From Franconibacter pulveris DSM 19144 (GTDB lineage: Bacteria > Pseudomonadota > Gammaproteobacteria > Enterobacterales > Enterobacteriaceae), in the NCBI GenBank assembly GCA_000621185.1, contig KK211221.1, forward strand, positions 62,001 to 126,000: a stretch of 64,000 nucleotides of DNA. Direction: 5' to 3'. Within the stretch, counting starts at the first letter, position 1, and every line of letters begins with the position of its first letter. The position numbers were made by a program, and so were the translations under genes. Positions 32,668 to 44,431 of the stretch are shown piece by piece. The notes under the pieces were generated by a model. It saw only the letters and a program-made list of their open reading frames with translations. It did not search any database and was not told the DNA's origin.

Positions 32668-33243
32668 ATGAAAAAAAGCCTGATGGGGTTAACGCTCGCC
32701 GCCCTGTTCTTTACTACCGGCTCCGCTGTCGCGGCCGATTATAAGATTGATAAAGAGGGCCAGCACGCCTTCGTTAACTTCCGGATTAAACACCTTGGCT
32801 ACAGCTGGCTCTACGGCACCTTCCGCGATTTCGACGGCACCTTTACTTTTGATGAGAAAAACCCGTCAGCGGATAAAGTCAACGTCACTATCAACACGAC
32901 CAGCATCGATACCAACCACGCCGAGCGTGATAAACATCTGCGCAGCGCGGAATTCCTGAACGTAGCCAAATTCCCGCAGGCGACCTTCACCTCCACGTCC
33001 GTGAAGCAGGATGGCGATGAGCTGGACATCACCGGTAACTTTACGCTTAACGGCGTGACCAAACCGCTGACGCTTGAAGCCAAACTGATTGGCCAGGGCG
33101 ACGATCCGTGGGGCGGCGTTCGCGCAGGCTTTGAAGCGGAAGGGAAAATTAAACTCAAAGATTACAACATTACTACCGATCTCGGCCCCGCTTCTCAGGA
33201 AGTTGACCTGATTATTTCGGTCGAAGGCGTGCGCCAGAAGTAA
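32668..33243 (+). CDS. yceI: periplasmic polyisoprenoid-binding-fold protein YceI
   Basis: A 191-aa protein with a signal peptide ([22 protein letters not shown]) and the YceI lipocalin-like barrel ([21 protein letters not shown] ... [18 protein letters not shown]). Homologues bind long isoprenoid lipids, and the gene is base- or osmotic-stress-induced in E. coli. It is coupled to yceJ. Confidence 0.94.
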   Translation: MKKSLMGLTLAALFFTTGSAVAADYKIDKEGQHAFVNFRIKHLGYSWLYGTFRDFDGTFTFDEKNPSADKVNVTINTTSIDTNHAERDKHLRSAEFLNVAKFPQATFTSTSVKQDGDELDITGNFTLNGVTKPLTLEAKLIGQGDDPWGGVRAGFEAEGKIKLKDYNITTDLGPASQEVDLIISVEGVRQK

Positions 33244-33261
33244 TCCCGTCTGGATTGCGCT

Positions 33262-33292
33262 AAAAAAAAGCCTCCCTGCGGAGGCTTTTTTT
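33262..33292. terminator. bidirectional terminator between yceI and trhO
   Basis: AAGCCTCC (33268-33275), CTGC loop, GGAGGCTT (33280-33287), with eight As before and seven Ts after. It serves both convergent genes. Confidence 0.88.
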
Positions 33293-34340
33293 ATTGTGGA
33301 TCGGGAATGCCGAGCACGGTATTCAAGCGGCCACGGGATTTGTTAAAGATTTTATTGCCGTTTTCGCGACCGGCGCGGCGACGGCGCTGCTCTTCTTCCG
33401 GCAACGCGCTCTCGTCGCGGCAAAGCTCACTGCAGCAGCCCTGAAACTTCTCTGCGCAGGTCGGACACTGGATAAACAGCAGATGGCAGCCGTCATTCTT
33501 GCAATTGGTGTGGCTGTCGCAAGGCGCGCCGCACTGATGGCAATGCGCAATTACATCATCAGAGATGCGCTCGCCCATACGCTCGTCAAAAACAAAGTTT
33601 TTCCCAACGAAACGCACCGGCAGCCCCTGCTCGCGGGCTTTGCGGGCGTACTCAATGATACCGCCTTCGATGTGCCAGACTTTATTAAAACCGTTGTGAC
33701 GCATCCACGCGCTCGCTTTTTCGCAGCGAATACCGCCGGTGCAGTACATAACAATTTTCTTGTCTTTATGCTCCTGCATCATCTCCACCGCTTTCGGCAG
33801 CTGCTCGCGGAACGTGTCCGCCGGGATTTCCAGCGCGTTTTCGAAATGCCCCACTTCATATTCATAGTGGTTGCGCATATCGATAAACACCGCGTCCGGG
33901 TCATCCAGCATGGCGTTCACTTCCGCCGCCTTCAGGTACTCGCCAACGTCGCTGGCGTTGAAGGTTGGGTCATCGATGCCGTCCGCCACAATGCGGTCGC
34001 GCACTTTCATGCGCAGCACCCAGAACGATTTACCGTCATCGTCCAGCGCAATGTTCAATCGCAGGCCGTCCAGCGCCGGGTCAAAGCCGTACAGCAGCGT
34101 GCGAAACGCTTCTACCTTGCTTTGCGGCACGCTGATTTGGGCGTTGATCCCTTCATGGGCAAGATAGACGCGACCGAAAACGTTAAGTTCGGTAAACGCT
34201 TTATAGAGGTTATCGCGAGTCGCTTTCGGGTCGGCGATGGTGAAATATTTATAGAATGAGATAGTGGTGCGCGGCTCGGTTTCCGCCAGCATGCGCGCCC
34301 TCAGCTCCTCATTCGAAATGCGGTTGTGTAACACTGGCAT
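33291..34340 (-). CDS. trhO: tRNA uridine 5-hydroxylase TrhO (YceA), rhodanese family
   Basis: About 349 aa. An N-terminal acylphosphatase-like domain is followed by a rhodanese domain (about 125-225) with the active-site loop [10 protein letters not shown] and a C-terminal cysteine-rich zinc-type segment ([22 protein letters not shown]). The E. coli protein hydroxylates U34 in certain tRNAs, an oxygen-dependent route to cmo5U. Met 34340 (MPVLHNRIS) is the family start. The 232 bp upstream to lpxL have no gene. Confidence 0.94.
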   Translation of the reverse strand: MPVLHNRISNEELRARMLAETEPRTTISFYKYFTIADPKATRDNLYKAFTELNVFGRVYLAHEGINAQISVPQSKVEAFRTLLYGFDPALDGLRLNIALDDDGKSFWVLRMKVRDRIVADGIDDPTFNASDVGEYLKAAEVNAMLDDPDAVFIDMRNHYEYEVGHFENALEIPADTFREQLPKAVEMMQEHKDKKIVMYCTGGIRCEKASAWMRHNGFNKVWHIEGGIIEYARKAREQGLPVRFVGKNFVFDERMGERISDDVIAHCHQCGAPCDSHTNCKNDGCHLLFIQCPTCAEKFQGCCSELCRDESALPEEEQRRRRAGRENGNKIFNKSRGRLNTVLGIPDPQ

Positions 34341-34572
34341 GGTGTACGTATCCTGCAATCGTTAGGGGAATGAAAATCGGCGGGCATGATATAGCAATTA
34401 CCGCTAATTTACATCCATGAATTTTGCGCTACATTTCCATCACTTTGTTTCTGCAGATTTCTCTAAACTGGCGTGAAAACCACCGCCTGTCGTCCATGAA
34501 TTTTGGCAGGACGGAAAATAATGTCACAATGTCTGCGACAAGTGGACTTGCCTGCAACCTAATGGAATTTTC

Positions 34573-35496
34573 ATGACGACCCATTTACCCCAATTCAACC
34601 GCGCTCTGCTGCATCCTCGCTACTGGCTGACATGGCTTGGCATTGGCCTGCTTTATCTCGTCGTGCTGCTGCCTTATCCGGTGATTTACCGCCTTGGCTG
34701 CGGCATGGGCCGTCTGGCGATGCGAGTAATGAAGCGCCGCGCCCGTATCGCCCACCGCAACCTTGAGCTTTGCTTTCCCGAAATGAGCGAAGCGGAACGC
34801 CAGAAGCTGGTGGAGAAGAATTTTGAATCCGTCGGCATGGGCCTGATGGAAACCGGCATGGCCTGGTTCTGGCCGAACTGGCGCGTGGAACGCTGGTTTG
34901 ATGTCTCCGGCGTGGAGCCAGTGAAAGCGCTTCTGGCGCAGAAACAGGGGATTTTGCTCATCGGCGTGCACTTTCTGACGCTTGAGCTCGGCGCGCGCAT
35001 CTTTGGCATGCATACGCCGGGTATCGGCGTTTATCGTCCCAATGACAATCCGCTGCTTGACTGGCTGCAAACCTGGGGACGCCTGCGCTCCAATAAAACC
35101 ATGCTCGATCGTAAAGATCTCAAAGGCATGATCAAGGCGCTGAAAAGCGGCGAAATTATCTGGTATGCGCCGGACCACGACTACGGCCCGCGCAACAGCG
35201 TTTTCGTTCCCCTTTTCGCTGTCGAACAAGCCGCCACTACGTCGGGCACCTGGATGCTGGCAAAGATGTCCAAAGCCTGCATTGTGCCTTTTGTACCGCG
35301 CCGCAAGCCTGGCGGCAAAGGTTACGAGTTGATAGCCCTTGAACCGGAGTGCCAGCCGCCGCTGGGCGATGCTGAAGAAACGGCAGCCTGGATGAACAAA
35401 GTGGTGGAGAAATGTATTCTCATGGCGCCGGATCAGTACATGTGGCTGCATCGCCGTTTCAAAACCCGTCCGCAAGGGATGCCTTCCCGCTATTAA
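34573..35496 (+). CDS. lpxL: lipid A lauroyl acyltransferase LpxL
   Basis: A 307-aa inner-membrane enzyme with one N-terminal membrane helix ([19 protein letters not shown]) and the acyltransferase HX4E motif HFLTLE (about 137). It adds the secondary laurate to the Kdo2-lipid A precursor. Sequence similarity to E. coli LpxL is high throughout, with the usual ending [12 protein letters not shown]. Confidence 0.94.
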   Translation: MTTHLPQFNRALLHPRYWLTWLGIGLLYLVVLLPYPVIYRLGCGMGRLAMRVMKRRARIAHRNLELCFPEMSEAERQKLVEKNFESVGMGLMETGMAWFWPNWRVERWFDVSGVEPVKALLAQKQGILLIGVHFLTLELGARIFGMHTPGIGVYRPNDNPLLDWLQTWGRLRSNKTMLDRKDLKGMIKALKSGEIIWYAPDHDYGPRNSVFVPLFAVEQAATTSGTWMLAKMSKACIVPFVPRRKPGGKGYELIALEPECQPPLGDAEETAAWMNKVVEKCILMAPDQYMWLHRRFKTRPQGMPSRY

Positions 35497-35500
35497 TTCC

Positions 35501-35531
35501 GCTGCCCCGGCCAAATCCAGGCCGGGGCAGC
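35501..35531 (+). terminator. hairpin after lpxL
   Basis: GCTGCCCCGGCC (35501-35512) and GGCCGGGGCAGC (35520-35531) form a perfect 12-bp stem with a 7-nt loop. Only GTTT follows, so it may be a weak terminator or an mRNA 3' stabiliser. Confidence 0.6.
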
Positions 35532-35676
35532 GTTTCCCCGCTCACGCGCAGCGTTTCTCTCTAAGACGCTGATGTTGCGCAAGATATTTCCCCCCTTTTT
35601 TTCGCTTTCTTATTTGCAATTATGGATCTTCGTCTATCCTTTCCTGAAACAACCATGTCTGTTCAGGGAGAAAATT

Positions 35677-36051
35677 ATGTCCATGTTTGCAACGCTTGAA
35701 GAAGCCATCGACGCTGCACGCGAAGAGTTCCTCGCCGACAATCCGGGGATGGACGAAGAAGATGCGGTTGTCCAGCAACTCAACATCCAGAAATATGTTC
35801 TGCAGGACGGCGAGATAATGTGGCAGGTCGAGTTCTTCGCCACCGATGAAGAGCAAGGCGAGTGCCTGCCGGTACTGAGCGGGGAAGCGGCGCAGAGCGT
35901 CTTTGACGGCGACTACGACGAGATCGAGCTTCGTCAGGAGTGGCTGGAAGAGAACACGTTGCATGAATGGGATGAAGGGGAATTTCAGCTTGAACCGCCG
36001 CTGGATACGGAAGAAGGTCGCACCGCGGCGGATGAATGGGATGAACGCTAA
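35677..36051 (+). CDS. msyB: acidic protein MsyB
   Basis: A 124-aa very acidic protein (MSMFATLEEAIDAAREEF ... LDTEEGRTAADEWDER). The E. coli homologue suppresses secY and secA defects in multicopy and is stationary-phase-induced; the mechanism is unknown. Met 35677 follows AGGGAG at a good distance; the frame is open 35 codons upstream but that part is not family-like. In E. coli mdtG separates it from lpxL; here mdtG is absent. Confidence 0.93.
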   Translation: MSMFATLEEAIDAAREEFLADNPGMDEEDAVVQQLNIQKYVLQDGEIMWQVEFFATDEEQGECLPVLSGEAAQSVFDGDYDEIELRQEWLEENTLHEWDEGEFQLEPPLDTEEGRTAADEWDER

Positions 36052-36054
36052 GCG

Positions 36055-36297
36055 TTATTCATACGGGCCGTGATGCATGTCTATCGGCAGCAATAGCGTG
36101 TCGAAGACCAGTGAGAACGGCAGATCCAGTACCGTGACATAACGCCACGCGGAATCTCTTACGTCCCACTGCACACCGGGGTAATACTGGTTGCCATGTC
36201 CCTGCCCCGGCACCGCGCGACTGATTATGCTGCCGCATCCGCTCAGCAGACAGGCCGCCAGAACAAGCGCCACTGCTTTCAAACCACACCTCATCAT
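36055..36297 (-). CDS. yceK: DUF1375 lipoprotein YceK
   Basis: An 80-aa predicted outer-membrane lipoprotein with lipobox LLSGCGS (Cys about 21) and the DUF1375 body GQGHGNQYYPGVQWDVRD, ending LPIDMHHGPYE. Function unknown. It is convergent with msyB, 3 bp apart. Either ATG of the CATCAT pair (36297 or 36294) could be the start. Confidence 0.92.
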   Translation of the reverse strand: MMRCGLKAVALVLAACLLSGCGSIISRAVPGQGHGNQYYPGVQWDVRDSAWRYVTVLDLPFSLVFDTLLLPIDMHHGPYE

Positions 36298-36337
36298 TCT
36301 TCGTTTCCGCTAAGTATACGTCGTAACCCGTCAGGTG

Positions 36338-36369
36338 AAAAAAATGCCGGCCACTGAGGCCGGCATTTT
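36338..36369 (-). terminator. terminator of opgGH
   Basis: AAAATGCCGGCC (36341-36352), 5-nt loop, GGCCGGCATTTT (36358-36369). On the minus strand it ends in seven Ts, 16 bp past the opgH stop. Confidence 0.88.
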
Positions 36370-36384
36370 CACACGAGGTTTTGC

Positions 36385-38916
36385 TTATCCGCGCGACTTC
36401 AGCGCATGCGGGTTAAGCTGTAACGCTTTGTAATGGCTCACCCAGGAGGAATAGCGTTCCGGCGCCGACCAGACGCGATAGTGCAGCCGCGCCATGGTCA
36501 CCGGGTCGCTCAGCAGCACCAGGCGACGGTCACGGTTGAGTTTATCCGGCGTTTCATTCAGCGCCTGCTCAACATGACGGTCACGGGCAATTTCCAGCAC
36601 ATGGCTTGCACGGTGACGCGCGGTGGCCATCGCTGTCGCCAGCGCGTTGAAGGAAGGATGGAATACGGCGTGCATAAAGCCATCTTCCAGCGAACGACCG
36701 CGGTTCTGCTCCAGATACTTATCGGTATCCACCAGCACCTGCGGCGGCGAATACTCTTCCGGGATCAGGAACAGTTTCCAGCGTTTTGTACGCAGTCCCA
36801 CCGTTGAACGGCTTGAAATAACCGACACAAACGGCGACAGGATCAGCGAGAAAACGATAGGCGCCAGCCAGAAGAGGAAGCGCAGATCGAGCCACGCCAT
36901 CCCCACCGCCCAGACCAGGCCCAGCAGCAGTTGAGAACCATGTCGCATGAAGGCTTCGCCCCACGGAGTGGAGTCATCATCACGCTGCGGCGAGTTCCAT
37001 ACCACTTCCCAGCCAAGGAACGCGCTGACCACGAACACAGTGTGGAACAGCATGCGAACCGGTGCCAGCAGTACCGAGAAAAGCACTTCCAGCAGCAGCG
37101 AAAGCGTTACGCGCAAGAAGCCGCCATACTCTTTCGAGCCTTTGCACCAGATAAGCACCACGCTCAACAGCTTCGGCAGGAACAGCAGCACCATGGTCGA
37201 GGCAAACAGCGCAATCGCCAGTTCAGGACGCCATTGCGGCCAGACCGGGAAGAGCTGACGCGGCTGGAGGAAGTACTGCGGCTCAGTGAGCGCATGCACC
37301 ACCTGAAGCGCCGTGGAAAGCGCCAGGAACAAGAACCAGAGCGGCGCCGAGAGATAAGACATGACGCCGGTCAGGAACACCGCACGGTGAACCGGGTGCA
37401 TCCCTTTCACCAAAAACAGGCGGAAGTTCATCAGGTTGCCATGGCACCAGCGGCGGTCGCGTTTGAGCTCGTCGAGCAGGTTCGGCGGCAGCTCTTCATA
37501 GGAGCCTGGCAGGTCATAGGCAATCCAGACGCCCCAGCCTGCGCGGCGCATCAGCGCGGCTTCCACGAAGTCGTGCGACAGAATGGAACCGGCAAAGGAG
37601 CCCTCGCCCGGCAGCGGCGCCAGCGCGCAGTGCTCGATAAACGGCTTCACGCGGATAATGGCGTTATGACCCCAGTAGTGCGATTCGCCAAGCTGCCAGA
37701 AATGAAGACCGGCGGTAAAAAGCGGGCCGTAAACGCGGGTCGCGAACTGCTGGCAGCGCGCATAAAGCGTGTCCATACCGGAAGCCTTCGGCGAAGACTG
37801 GATGATCCCGGCGTTCGGGTTCGCTTCCATCAGGCGCACAAGACCGGTCAGACAGTCGCCGGTCATCACCGAGTCCGCATCCAGCACGACCATGTAGCTG
37901 TACTGGCTGCCCCAGCGGCGGCAGAAGTCATCAATGTTGCCGCTTTTACGCTTCACACGACGACGACGGCGGCGATAGAAGATTTGCCCTTCGCCCTGCA
38001 CTTCGGCAATCAACTCCATCCAGGCTTTTTGCTCAGCCACGCAAATATCGGGGTTGTAGCTGTCGCTCAGAATGTAAACGTCGAAGTGCTGCTGTTGACC
38101 TGTCGCTTTTACCGACTCCCACGTCGCGCGCAGCCCCGCGAAAACGCGATCCACGTCTTCGTTGCAGATAGGCATAATCAGCGCGGTGCGGTGCGCCGGG
38201 TTGATTGGCTCATCGCCCACCGTTGAGGCGGAGATACTGTATTTATCGCGCCCAATCAGCAGTTGCAAAAAGCCCATCAGCGCGGTCCAGAAACCGGCGG
38301 AGACCCAGCAGAAAAGTATAGCGAAGAGGATAAGGATGCCGCTTTGCAGCACATAAGGCAGCAGCTGCATAAAAGAGACCCAGATATCCTGGCCAATCAT
38401 ATCCGCCGGATTGATGAGCGCCCAGCCCTGGTATGGAAGGATAGTCTTCATATACCAGGTGGCGACCACGGTCTGGGAGAGCGTCAGCAGCAGCAGGATG
38501 TAACGGCGGATGGTGCCGACGGTACGCCATTTCTGCTCAGCGACTTGCTCCTCTTTTGAGAGGCGCGACATGTAGCGCGGCAGCACTTCGCGTCCGCGCA
38601 GACGATCCCAGAAGCGTCCAATTGGGTTGGTGCGCCACGGATCGGGGAACATAGAAGAGCGTTTTGCTTTCGGCATCGCCTCCAGTTGAGTACGCCCCTC
38701 GTCATCCTTAATAAGCTGCCCTTGCGCCAGCGACTCGGGCCAGCTGTGCTCAAGGCGCGCCTTTACCGAACCCAGCGGCGTATCATCGTCCCGTTCGTAA
38801 ACGCGGCCTTCGCCGCCAAGCGCCTCGTGGACGCCGCGAAGGCTGGCGTCCGGCAGCGCCGCTTTCTCAGCGGCGGAAAGCGGCAGCAGGTTAATATACT
38901 CAGTCAACTTATTCAT
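36385..38916 (-). CDS. opgH: glucans biosynthesis glucosyltransferase OpgH
   Basis: An 843-aa inner-membrane protein that builds the beta-1,2-glucan backbone of osmoregulated periplasmic glucans from UDP-glucose. The GT2 domain (about 245-510) holds [10 protein letters not shown] (DxD-type), the [21 protein letters not shown] region and the RRWCHGN (Q/RxxRW) motif. About eight membrane helices flank it, two before and several after. The start [11 protein letters not shown] overlaps the end of opgG by 8 bp, so translation is coupled. Confidence 0.96.
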   Translation of the reverse strand: MNKLTEYINLLPLSAAEKAALPDASLRGVHEALGGEGRVYERDDDTPLGSVKARLEHSWPESLAQGQLIKDDEGRTQLEAMPKAKRSSMFPDPWRTNPIGRFWDRLRGREVLPRYMSRLSKEEQVAEQKWRTVGTIRRYILLLLTLSQTVVATWYMKTILPYQGWALINPADMIGQDIWVSFMQLLPYVLQSGILILFAILFCWVSAGFWTALMGFLQLLIGRDKYSISASTVGDEPINPAHRTALIMPICNEDVDRVFAGLRATWESVKATGQQQHFDVYILSDSYNPDICVAEQKAWMELIAEVQGEGQIFYRRRRRRVKRKSGNIDDFCRRWGSQYSYMVVLDADSVMTGDCLTGLVRLMEANPNAGIIQSSPKASGMDTLYARCQQFATRVYGPLFTAGLHFWQLGESHYWGHNAIIRVKPFIEHCALAPLPGEGSFAGSILSHDFVEAALMRRAGWGVWIAYDLPGSYEELPPNLLDELKRDRRWCHGNLMNFRLFLVKGMHPVHRAVFLTGVMSYLSAPLWFLFLALSTALQVVHALTEPQYFLQPRQLFPVWPQWRPELAIALFASTMVLLFLPKLLSVVLIWCKGSKEYGGFLRVTLSLLLEVLFSVLLAPVRMLFHTVFVVSAFLGWEVVWNSPQRDDDSTPWGEAFMRHGSQLLLGLVWAVGMAWLDLRFLFWLAPIVFSLILSPFVSVISSRSTVGLRTKRWKLFLIPEEYSPPQVLVDTDKYLEQNRGRSLEDGFMHAVFHPSFNALATAMATARHRASHVLEIARDRHVEQALNETPDKLNRDRRLVLLSDPVTMARLHYRVWSAPERYSSWVSHYKALQLNPHALKSRG

Positions 38917-40462
38917 TGGCAGGTAGCTGATAGCTCCAGGTTTCACTCAGCGTCTGGTCGCCGTTCATCAGCGCAGCACGCATATCAGTGGTTTTCTTCG
39001 CGTCTTTGATCTTCACGCGCAGCGTCATGCGCCAGCCCTGAGTGACCGGGTTATAACGCACGTTGCTGTCAACGATCTCGCCGTTATCGCCAATGCTGGT
39101 CTGCGCGGCGACAGGGGTTTCCGGCGGCAACGCTTTCATATCTGCGCCTGCGAAATCCACAATAAACGCGATAGTGCCGTCCGGCTGGCGGATAAGGTTG
39201 GACTGCTTCACATCGCCCGTGGAGCGACGCGTTTGCAGAACATAAGCATTATCGGCGGCATGGAGTTTATCTTCATCGCGGCTGAAGGTGATGGTGTACT
39301 TAAAGTTCATCTCCTTGCCCGGTTCCGGCAGTTGATCCGGCGTCCAGTACGTCACGATGTTGTCGTTGGTTTCGTCGTTAGTGGGAATTTCCACCAGCTC
39401 GACTTTACCCTTGCCCCACTGCCCCTGCGGCGTGACCCAGGCGCTCGGGCGCTGATCGTAACGATCGTCCAGATCCTCAAAGCGGTTAAACTCACGGCCG
39501 CGCTGCAGCAAACCGAAGCCCTGCGGGTTTTCGGTGCTGTAGCTGCTCACCGCCAGGTGACGCGGGTTGTTCAACGGACGCCAGATCCACTCATTATTGC
39601 CAGCATGAATGGAAAGACCGTTGGAATCATGCAGTTCCGGACGGAAATTGGTATTCGGCGACGGTTGGTTCGGCCCAAACAGGAACATGCTGGTCAGCGG
39701 CGCGACCCCAAGCTTGCCGACTTTGTCGCGCAGGTAGACTTTCGACTGCACGTCCACCACCGTATCGCGGCCAGGCTGAATAACAAAACGGTAGGCGCCG
39801 GTCGCGCGCGGAGAGTCCAGCAGCGCATAAATGGTCAGGCGCTTGTCGTTGGGTTTCGGACGCTCAATCCAGTACTCGCGAAAGCGCGGAAACTCTTCGC
39901 CAGAAGGCAAGGCGGTGTCGATAGCCAGACCGCGTGCGGAGAGGCCATAAACCTGGCCCTGCCCTATCACGCGGAAGTAGCTTGCGCCAAGCATGCTGAC
40001 AATCTCGTCGTTCTTATCTTTGCTGTTGATGGGATAAAGCACTTTAAAGCCCGCAAAGCCTAAATCTTTTACGGTCTCTTTATCATGCTGCACATTGCCG
40101 AAATTAAAATAATCCGGGCTGTACTTGATTTTGTGCACCGCGTTGGCGGTCACTTCGTTCAGAGTGACAGGCACGTCGAAGTACATACCCTGATGGTAGA
40201 ATTCGAGTTTGAACGGAGTCTTTACCTTGCTCCAGTAGGCTTTGTCGTGATTGAACTGGATCTGTTGATAGTCCGCATACTTCATATCGCGGAAGACGGA
40301 GGGCAGGTTGCTTTTAGGTGCTTCGTAGCTTTTACCCGCTAATGATTTCGCTTGTTTTGCGACATCATCGATAGTGAAGGCCCAAACCGAAGTGGTATAA
40401 AGAGACAACATCACTGCCGCACCCAACCAGCGCATTTTCATCATTTGTGGTTTATGTTTCAT
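38909..40462 (-). CDS. opgG: glucans biosynthesis protein OpgG
   Basis: A periplasmic protein of about 517 aa needed for glucan branching. A signal peptide ([22 protein letters not shown]) precedes the mature [15 protein letters not shown]. The start is uncertain: ATG 40462 (used here, GGGGG about 12 nt upstream) or ATG 40444, which gives the shorter E. coli-like form. It is the first gene of opgGH and divergent from opgC across 253 bp. Confidence 0.94.
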   Translation of the reverse strand: MKHKPQMMKMRWLGAAVMLSLYTTSVWAFTIDDVAKQAKSLAGKSYEAPKSNLPSVFRDMKYADYQQIQFNHDKAYWSKVKTPFKLEFYHQGMYFDVPVTLNEVTANAVHKIKYSPDYFNFGNVQHDKETVKDLGFAGFKVLYPINSKDKNDEIVSMLGASYFRVIGQGQVYGLSARGLAIDTALPSGEEFPRFREYWIERPKPNDKRLTIYALLDSPRATGAYRFVIQPGRDTVVDVQSKVYLRDKVGKLGVAPLTSMFLFGPNQPSPNTNFRPELHDSNGLSIHAGNNEWIWRPLNNPRHLAVSSYSTENPQGFGLLQRGREFNRFEDLDDRYDQRPSAWVTPQGQWGKGKVELVEIPTNDETNDNIVTYWTPDQLPEPGKEMNFKYTITFSRDEDKLHAADNAYVLQTRRSTGDVKQSNLIRQPDGTIAFIVDFAGADMKALPPETPVAAQTSIGDNGEIVDSNVRYNPVTQGWRMTLRVKIKDAKKTTDMRAALMNGDQTLSETWSYQLPANE

Positions 40463-40715
40463 ATTAACCAGCACATCCCCCTTTGTGTGCTTCAATCAAT
40501 CCGATCCATTTTAATGGAAACTTCAGCTTTCCGACAACACAATCACCGCTTTGTTCAGCCGCTGGCTCAGGTATTAAGCAAATGAAAGCGCGTGACTTTC
40601 GCTTTTGGATTTTGTCCTGGAGACAGGTTGTCGTCGTTGGTGTAGGGTTGCCGCCGAATCTAAACATAAACCGTCCCTGGGATAAGACGAATAGTCCGAG
40701 AATTACCGGAGTTAT

Positions 40716-41879
40716 ATGACTAACACATCCGCACAGCGCGAGTTTTTCCTCGATTCCATCCGCGCATGGTTAATGCTATTGGGGATCCCGTTTCATATCT
40801 CGCTTATCTATTCGAGTCACCAGTGGCACGTTAACAGCGCCGCGCCATCCGCCTGGCTGACGCTGTTTAATGATTTTATTCACGCCTTCCGCATGCAGGT
40901 TTTCTTTGTTATCTCAGGTTATTTTTCTTACATGCTGTTTTTACGCTATCCGCTTAAGCGCTGGTGGAAAGTCCGCGTAGAACGCGTTGGCATCCCGATG
41001 CTGACCGCCATCCCGCTTCTTACCCTGCCGCAGTTTCTTATGCTGCAGCATGTGAAGGGAACGGCGGGAAACTGGCATTCGCTGTCGTGGTATGAAAAAT
41101 ACAACACGCTGGTCTGGGATCTTATTTCCCACCTCTGGTTTTTACTGGTCTTGATAATATTGACCACGCTGGGGCTGGTGCTTTTTAAAACATTCAACCA
41201 ACAGAAGGAAAAGCCGCAGAGCGATTTCTTTGCGCGGTTAACGTTAGGCAAGCTGTCGTTTATTTTTCTGCTGCTGGGCGTGCTCTACGCCGCGCTGCGC
41301 CGCACTATCTTTATGATTTATCCGCCGCTGCTGAGCGACGGGCTGTTTAATTTCGCGTTTATGCAAACCGTTTTTTACCTGCCTTTTTTCCTGCTTGGCG
41401 CGCTGGCGTTTAAGCATGAAAAAATCAAAGCGATGTTTACTACCCCTTCGCTGGGGTGCGCCATCGCGGCGGCCATCGCCTTCGGGGCTTATCTGCTGAA
41501 TCAGCGCTTTGGCAACGGCGACGCCTGGCTGTATGAAACGGAAAGCGTGATTACAATGCTGATGGGCTTGTGGATGGTGAACGTCGTGTTCGCGCTGGGG
41601 CATCGGTTATTGAACTTTAAGTCCTCCCGCGTCACCTATTTCGTTAACGCTTCACTGTTTATTTATCTGGTGCATCATCCGCTGACGCTCTTTTTCGGCG
41701 CGTATATCACGCCGCATATCGCCTCAAACACGCTGGGCTTTATTACTGGCCTCATCTTCGTGATAGGCATTGCGCTCATCTTGTATGAACTGCATCTGCG
41801 GGTAACGCTGCTGCGTTTCCTCTTCTCCGGCAAACCGCAAAACAAAGCGGTGAGCCTGACCTCTGCCACAAATGATTGA
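40716..41879 (+). CDS. opgC: glucans succinyltransferase OpgC
   Basis: A 387-aa acyltransferase-3 family membrane protein with about ten helices ([19 protein letters not shown] at the start, with the family His, and [17 protein letters not shown]). It adds succinyl groups to osmoregulated periplasmic glucans. It is divergent from opgGH. A short GC hairpin without T-run (41888-41912) separates it from the convergent clsC. Confidence 0.93.
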   Translation: MTNTSAQREFFLDSIRAWLMLLGIPFHISLIYSSHQWHVNSAAPSAWLTLFNDFIHAFRMQVFFVISGYFSYMLFLRYPLKRWWKVRVERVGIPMLTAIPLLTLPQFLMLQHVKGTAGNWHSLSWYEKYNTLVWDLISHLWFLLVLIILTTLGLVLFKTFNQQKEKPQSDFFARLTLGKLSFIFLLLGVLYAALRRTIFMIYPPLLSDGLFNFAFMQTVFYLPFFLLGALAFKHEKIKAMFTTPSLGCAIAAAIAFGAYLLNQRFGNGDAWLYETESVITMLMGLWMVNVVFALGHRLLNFKSSRVTYFVNASLFIYLVHHPLTLFFGAYITPHIASNTLGFITGLIFVIGIALILYELHLRVTLLRFLFSGKPQNKAVSLTSATND

Positions 41880-41913
41880 TGTTCTGGCGGGCCTGTTAAC
41901 GTTGCAGGCCCGC

Positions 41914-43401
41914 TTAAAGTAACCACTCCACCGGCAGCCAGGAGGCCAGGCGCACCAGCAGACGCTGGCTGAAGCGGGTTTTTGGCTCCTTTTTCAGCAC
42001 TTTTTCCTCTCCATCCTGTTGCTCAATCCAGTTAATGCGCCCCCAGCGGTCAAGGCGAAGCTGCCAGGCGGCCTCCCGCTGGTTGCGGATAAAACGTTGG
42101 TGAAACAGCTTCGCCAGCGGCTCGCTCTGAATGACAAAACCCATCTCGGTATTGAGCATGGCCGACCGGGGGTCGAAGTTAAAAGAGCCGATAAAAACGT
42201 GGTTATCGTCCACGCTGAAGGTTTTTGCGTGCAGACTGGCGCCGGAATTCCCGGTCAGCCCGCGGTCGCGCTGCACCGGTCCGGTTTCACGCGTAGGTTT
42301 AAGCTCATAAAGCTCAACGCCGTGGCGTAATAATTTTTTGCGCCAGCGGGCATAGCCGGCATGCACCACCGCCACGTCATTGGCGGCCAGCGAGTTGGTT
42401 AACACAGCGACTTTCACCCCCTTGCGCCGCAGCGTCAGCAGCAACGCCACGCCCGAACGGGTCGGGACAAAATAGGAGGAGATGATGTCGATCGATTTTT
42501 CCGGCTGGCCGATAAGATTCATCATGCGCTGCGGCAGCAACGTGTGTTCTCGGGCTTTGCCCTGCCCTTTGCGCGGATCGTCGCTGACCAGACGGGTTTT
42601 CGCCCAGATAAGCGGCAGCGTGCGCGATTCAAGATGCGTTGCGAAACGGGTGCTGGAGAGCCGGTCCAGGTAGCGTTTGGCAATGGGATCGGTTTTCCAG
42701 TCTTCCGGCAACTGAACCCGGGCGTCCAGCTGCTCGTCATTCACATCCAGCACTTTCTGCAACGTGGAGACGGAACCGCTGCGCCAGTAGCGCTCGAAAT
42801 CCTTTTCCACATCGGCCACCACTGGCCCGATGGCCAGCACATCGAGGTCGGAGAAAAGCGGCTGCTCCCCGGCGCCAAAGTAGGCGTCCCCCACGTTGCG
42901 CCCGCCGATAATGGTCACTTCGCCATCCACCGTAAAGCTTTTGTTATGCATACGGCGATTAAGCCGCGCGAAGTCGGTGATATAACCTAACGCGCGCAGC
43001 GTGCGGAATGAAAACGGGTTAAAGAGGCGCACTTCAATAAGCGGGTGCGCATCCAGCATGCGCAGCGTGCTGTCGAGGCCCAGCGTATTGTTATCATCCA
43101 GCAGGATGCGCACCTTTACGCCGCGCCGGGCGGCGGCAAGCAGCGCGCTGAAGAGCAGCCGTCCCGACATATCATCTTCCCAGATGTAGTACTGGACATT
43201 AATTGTCTGCTCCGCCATGCCCGCGAGCAGATAACGGGCGGCGAAAGCATCCAGGCTGTCATCAAGCGGATGCAAGCCGCTGTTATGGGGATGCTGCGCC
43301 GTCGCAGGCGCAATCGCACGCCCAAGGCGTGTGCCATGCGGCTCAGACCGGGAAGCGTTGGGTAAGTAACCTTTGGTAAAGTCGGGCGTTTTCTTCGTCA
43401 T
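41914..43401 (-). CDS. clsC: cardiolipin synthase C
   Basis: A 495-aa phospholipase D-family enzyme with two HKD motifs, HNKSFTVD (about 192) and HAKTFSVD (about 405). It makes cardiolipin from phosphatidylglycerol and phosphatidylethanolamine at the inner membrane. The start chosen (43401, [11 protein letters not shown]) lies inside the end of ymdB, giving a 59-bp overlap; it makes the protein about 22 residues longer than E. coli ClsC. The true start could be a rare codon near the ymdB stop. Confidence 0.9.
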   Translation of the reverse strand: MTKKTPDFTKGYLPNASRSEPHGTRLGRAIAPATAQHPHNSGLHPLDDSLDAFAARYLLAGMAEQTINVQYYIWEDDMSGRLLFSALLAAARRGVKVRILLDDNNTLGLDSTLRMLDAHPLIEVRLFNPFSFRTLRALGYITDFARLNRRMHNKSFTVDGEVTIIGGRNVGDAYFGAGEQPLFSDLDVLAIGPVVADVEKDFERYWRSGSVSTLQKVLDVNDEQLDARVQLPEDWKTDPIAKRYLDRLSSTRFATHLESRTLPLIWAKTRLVSDDPRKGQGKAREHTLLPQRMMNLIGQPEKSIDIISSYFVPTRSGVALLLTLRRKGVKVAVLTNSLAANDVAVVHAGYARWRKKLLRHGVELYELKPTRETGPVQRDRGLTGNSGASLHAKTFSVDDNHVFIGSFNFDPRSAMLNTEMGFVIQSEPLAKLFHQRFIRNQREAAWQLRLDRWGRINWIEQQDGEEKVLKKEPKTRFSQRLLVRLASWLPVEWLL

Positions 43402-43876
43402 AGCAGACAAAGTATACCTGCTCCGGTAACGGGTGCCTGGTGAGATAATCCGAAACGGTGTCCATGGCGATTTGTGCAGCCGCCGCTTTCGGATAACCAT
43501 AAATGCCTGTACTGATAGCCGGGAACGCCACGCTGCGATATCCATTTGCGCTTACCAGTTGCAAACTGTTTCGATAAGCATCGCCGAGCAGCTGCGCCTC
43601 GTTGTCGCTTCCGCCCCGCCATATTGGCCCGACGGTATGTATCACGGCTTTTGCGCGAAGCTGCCCCGCTTCGGTAATCACCGCGTGACCAGGCGCGCAC
43701 TCGCCCTGCTGCTGGCGAACCACTTTACAGGCAGCGAGCAACGCCGGCCCCGCTGCGCGGTGAATGGCGCCATCGACGCCGCCGCCGCCCAGTAATGAAG
43801 GATTAGCGGCGTTGACAATGACGTCCACTTCCATTGCCGTAATGTCGCCTTCCTGTATATGTATGCGGTTTTGCAT
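43343..43876 (-). CDS. ymdB: macro-domain protein YmdB (O-acetyl-ADP-ribose deacetylase, RNase III inhibitor)
   Basis: A 177-aa macro domain. The ADP-ribose-binding signatures are [24 protein letters not shown] (about 20-43) and [16 protein letters not shown] (about 119-134). The E. coli protein deacetylates O-acetyl-ADP-ribose and inhibits RNase III under stress. Met 43876 follows GAGGAGGTCACT. It is upstream of and overlaps clsC. Confidence 0.94.
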   Translation of the reverse strand: MQNRIHIQEGDITAMEVDVIVNAANPSLLGGGGVDGAIHRAAGPALLAACKVVRQQQGECAPGHAVITEAGQLRAKAVIHTVGPIWRGGSDNEAQLLGDAYRNSLQLVSANGYRSVAFPAISTGIYGYPKAAAAQIAMDTVSDYLTRHPLPEQVYFVCYDEENARLYQRLLTQRFPV

Positions 43877-43959
43877 AGTGACCTCCTCACTTGAAGTGAT
43901 GATGTTAGTGTAGATCACCCATTGGGCCTGCCGAAGTCGATAAGCGAAACCGTAAATTG

Positions 43960-44268
43960 TTACTGGTAGGTTATCTGCAACACGCCCAGACGGCGTGAAG
44001 CATCCAGCCATTTCATCCGCACAGAGGCATTAGCCTGTTTGAGGCTTGCCTCGGTCAACTGATGAAGCGCCAGCGTTTGCCGCTGCATTTTTCCATCCTT
44101 AAAGCAGCTAAATATCGCCTTCTGCGCCTGGTTTTCCACCTGACACCCCGCCTCGACGATGGCCCCTCTAAAATGAATAGTCCCATCATTTGCCGCAGCC
44201 GCAGTGACAACAGAAGAGAGGATAAGCAGCGCGCCAGAGGTATTTTTAACGAGAGATAACGTTTTCAT
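43960..44268 (-). CDS. ymdA: YmdA-like secreted protein
   Basis: A 102-aa protein with a signal peptide ([26 protein letters not shown]) and a short beta-type body beginning [19 protein letters not shown], which resembles the G-x-I-x-F-x-G-x-I-V start of fimbrial subunits; two cysteines (CQVE and SCFKD) could form a disulphide. Name given by position between csgC and ymdB. Function unknown; it could be a periplasmic accessory of curli. Met 44268 was chosen for the signal peptide; the frame is open upstream. Confidence 0.75.
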   Translation of the reverse strand: MKTLSLVKNTSGALLILSSVVTAAAANDGTIHFRGAIVEAGCQVENQAQKAIFSCFKDGKMQRQTLALHQLTEASLKQANASVRMKWLDASRRLGVLQITYQ

Positions 44269-44431
44269 TTGCAGGGCTCCACGTCGGTTTTGCCGTTTGG
44301 CTGTTTTACTTAACCGTAGACGTAAACTGGCTTTAACGCGTTGAGCTGATTTTTCATTTTCTGGCGCTGCGCGCATTTTCTGTTGATGAATTTAGCAAAG
44401 GCGACAGGCTTTTCGTCGTGATAAAGGTGGT

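Noticed and set aside
40483-40719. 78-aa plus-strand frame overlapping the opgC start by 4 bp (ATGA)
   Set aside because: It runs through the opgG-opgC promoter region, has no ribosome site and no recognisable similarity.
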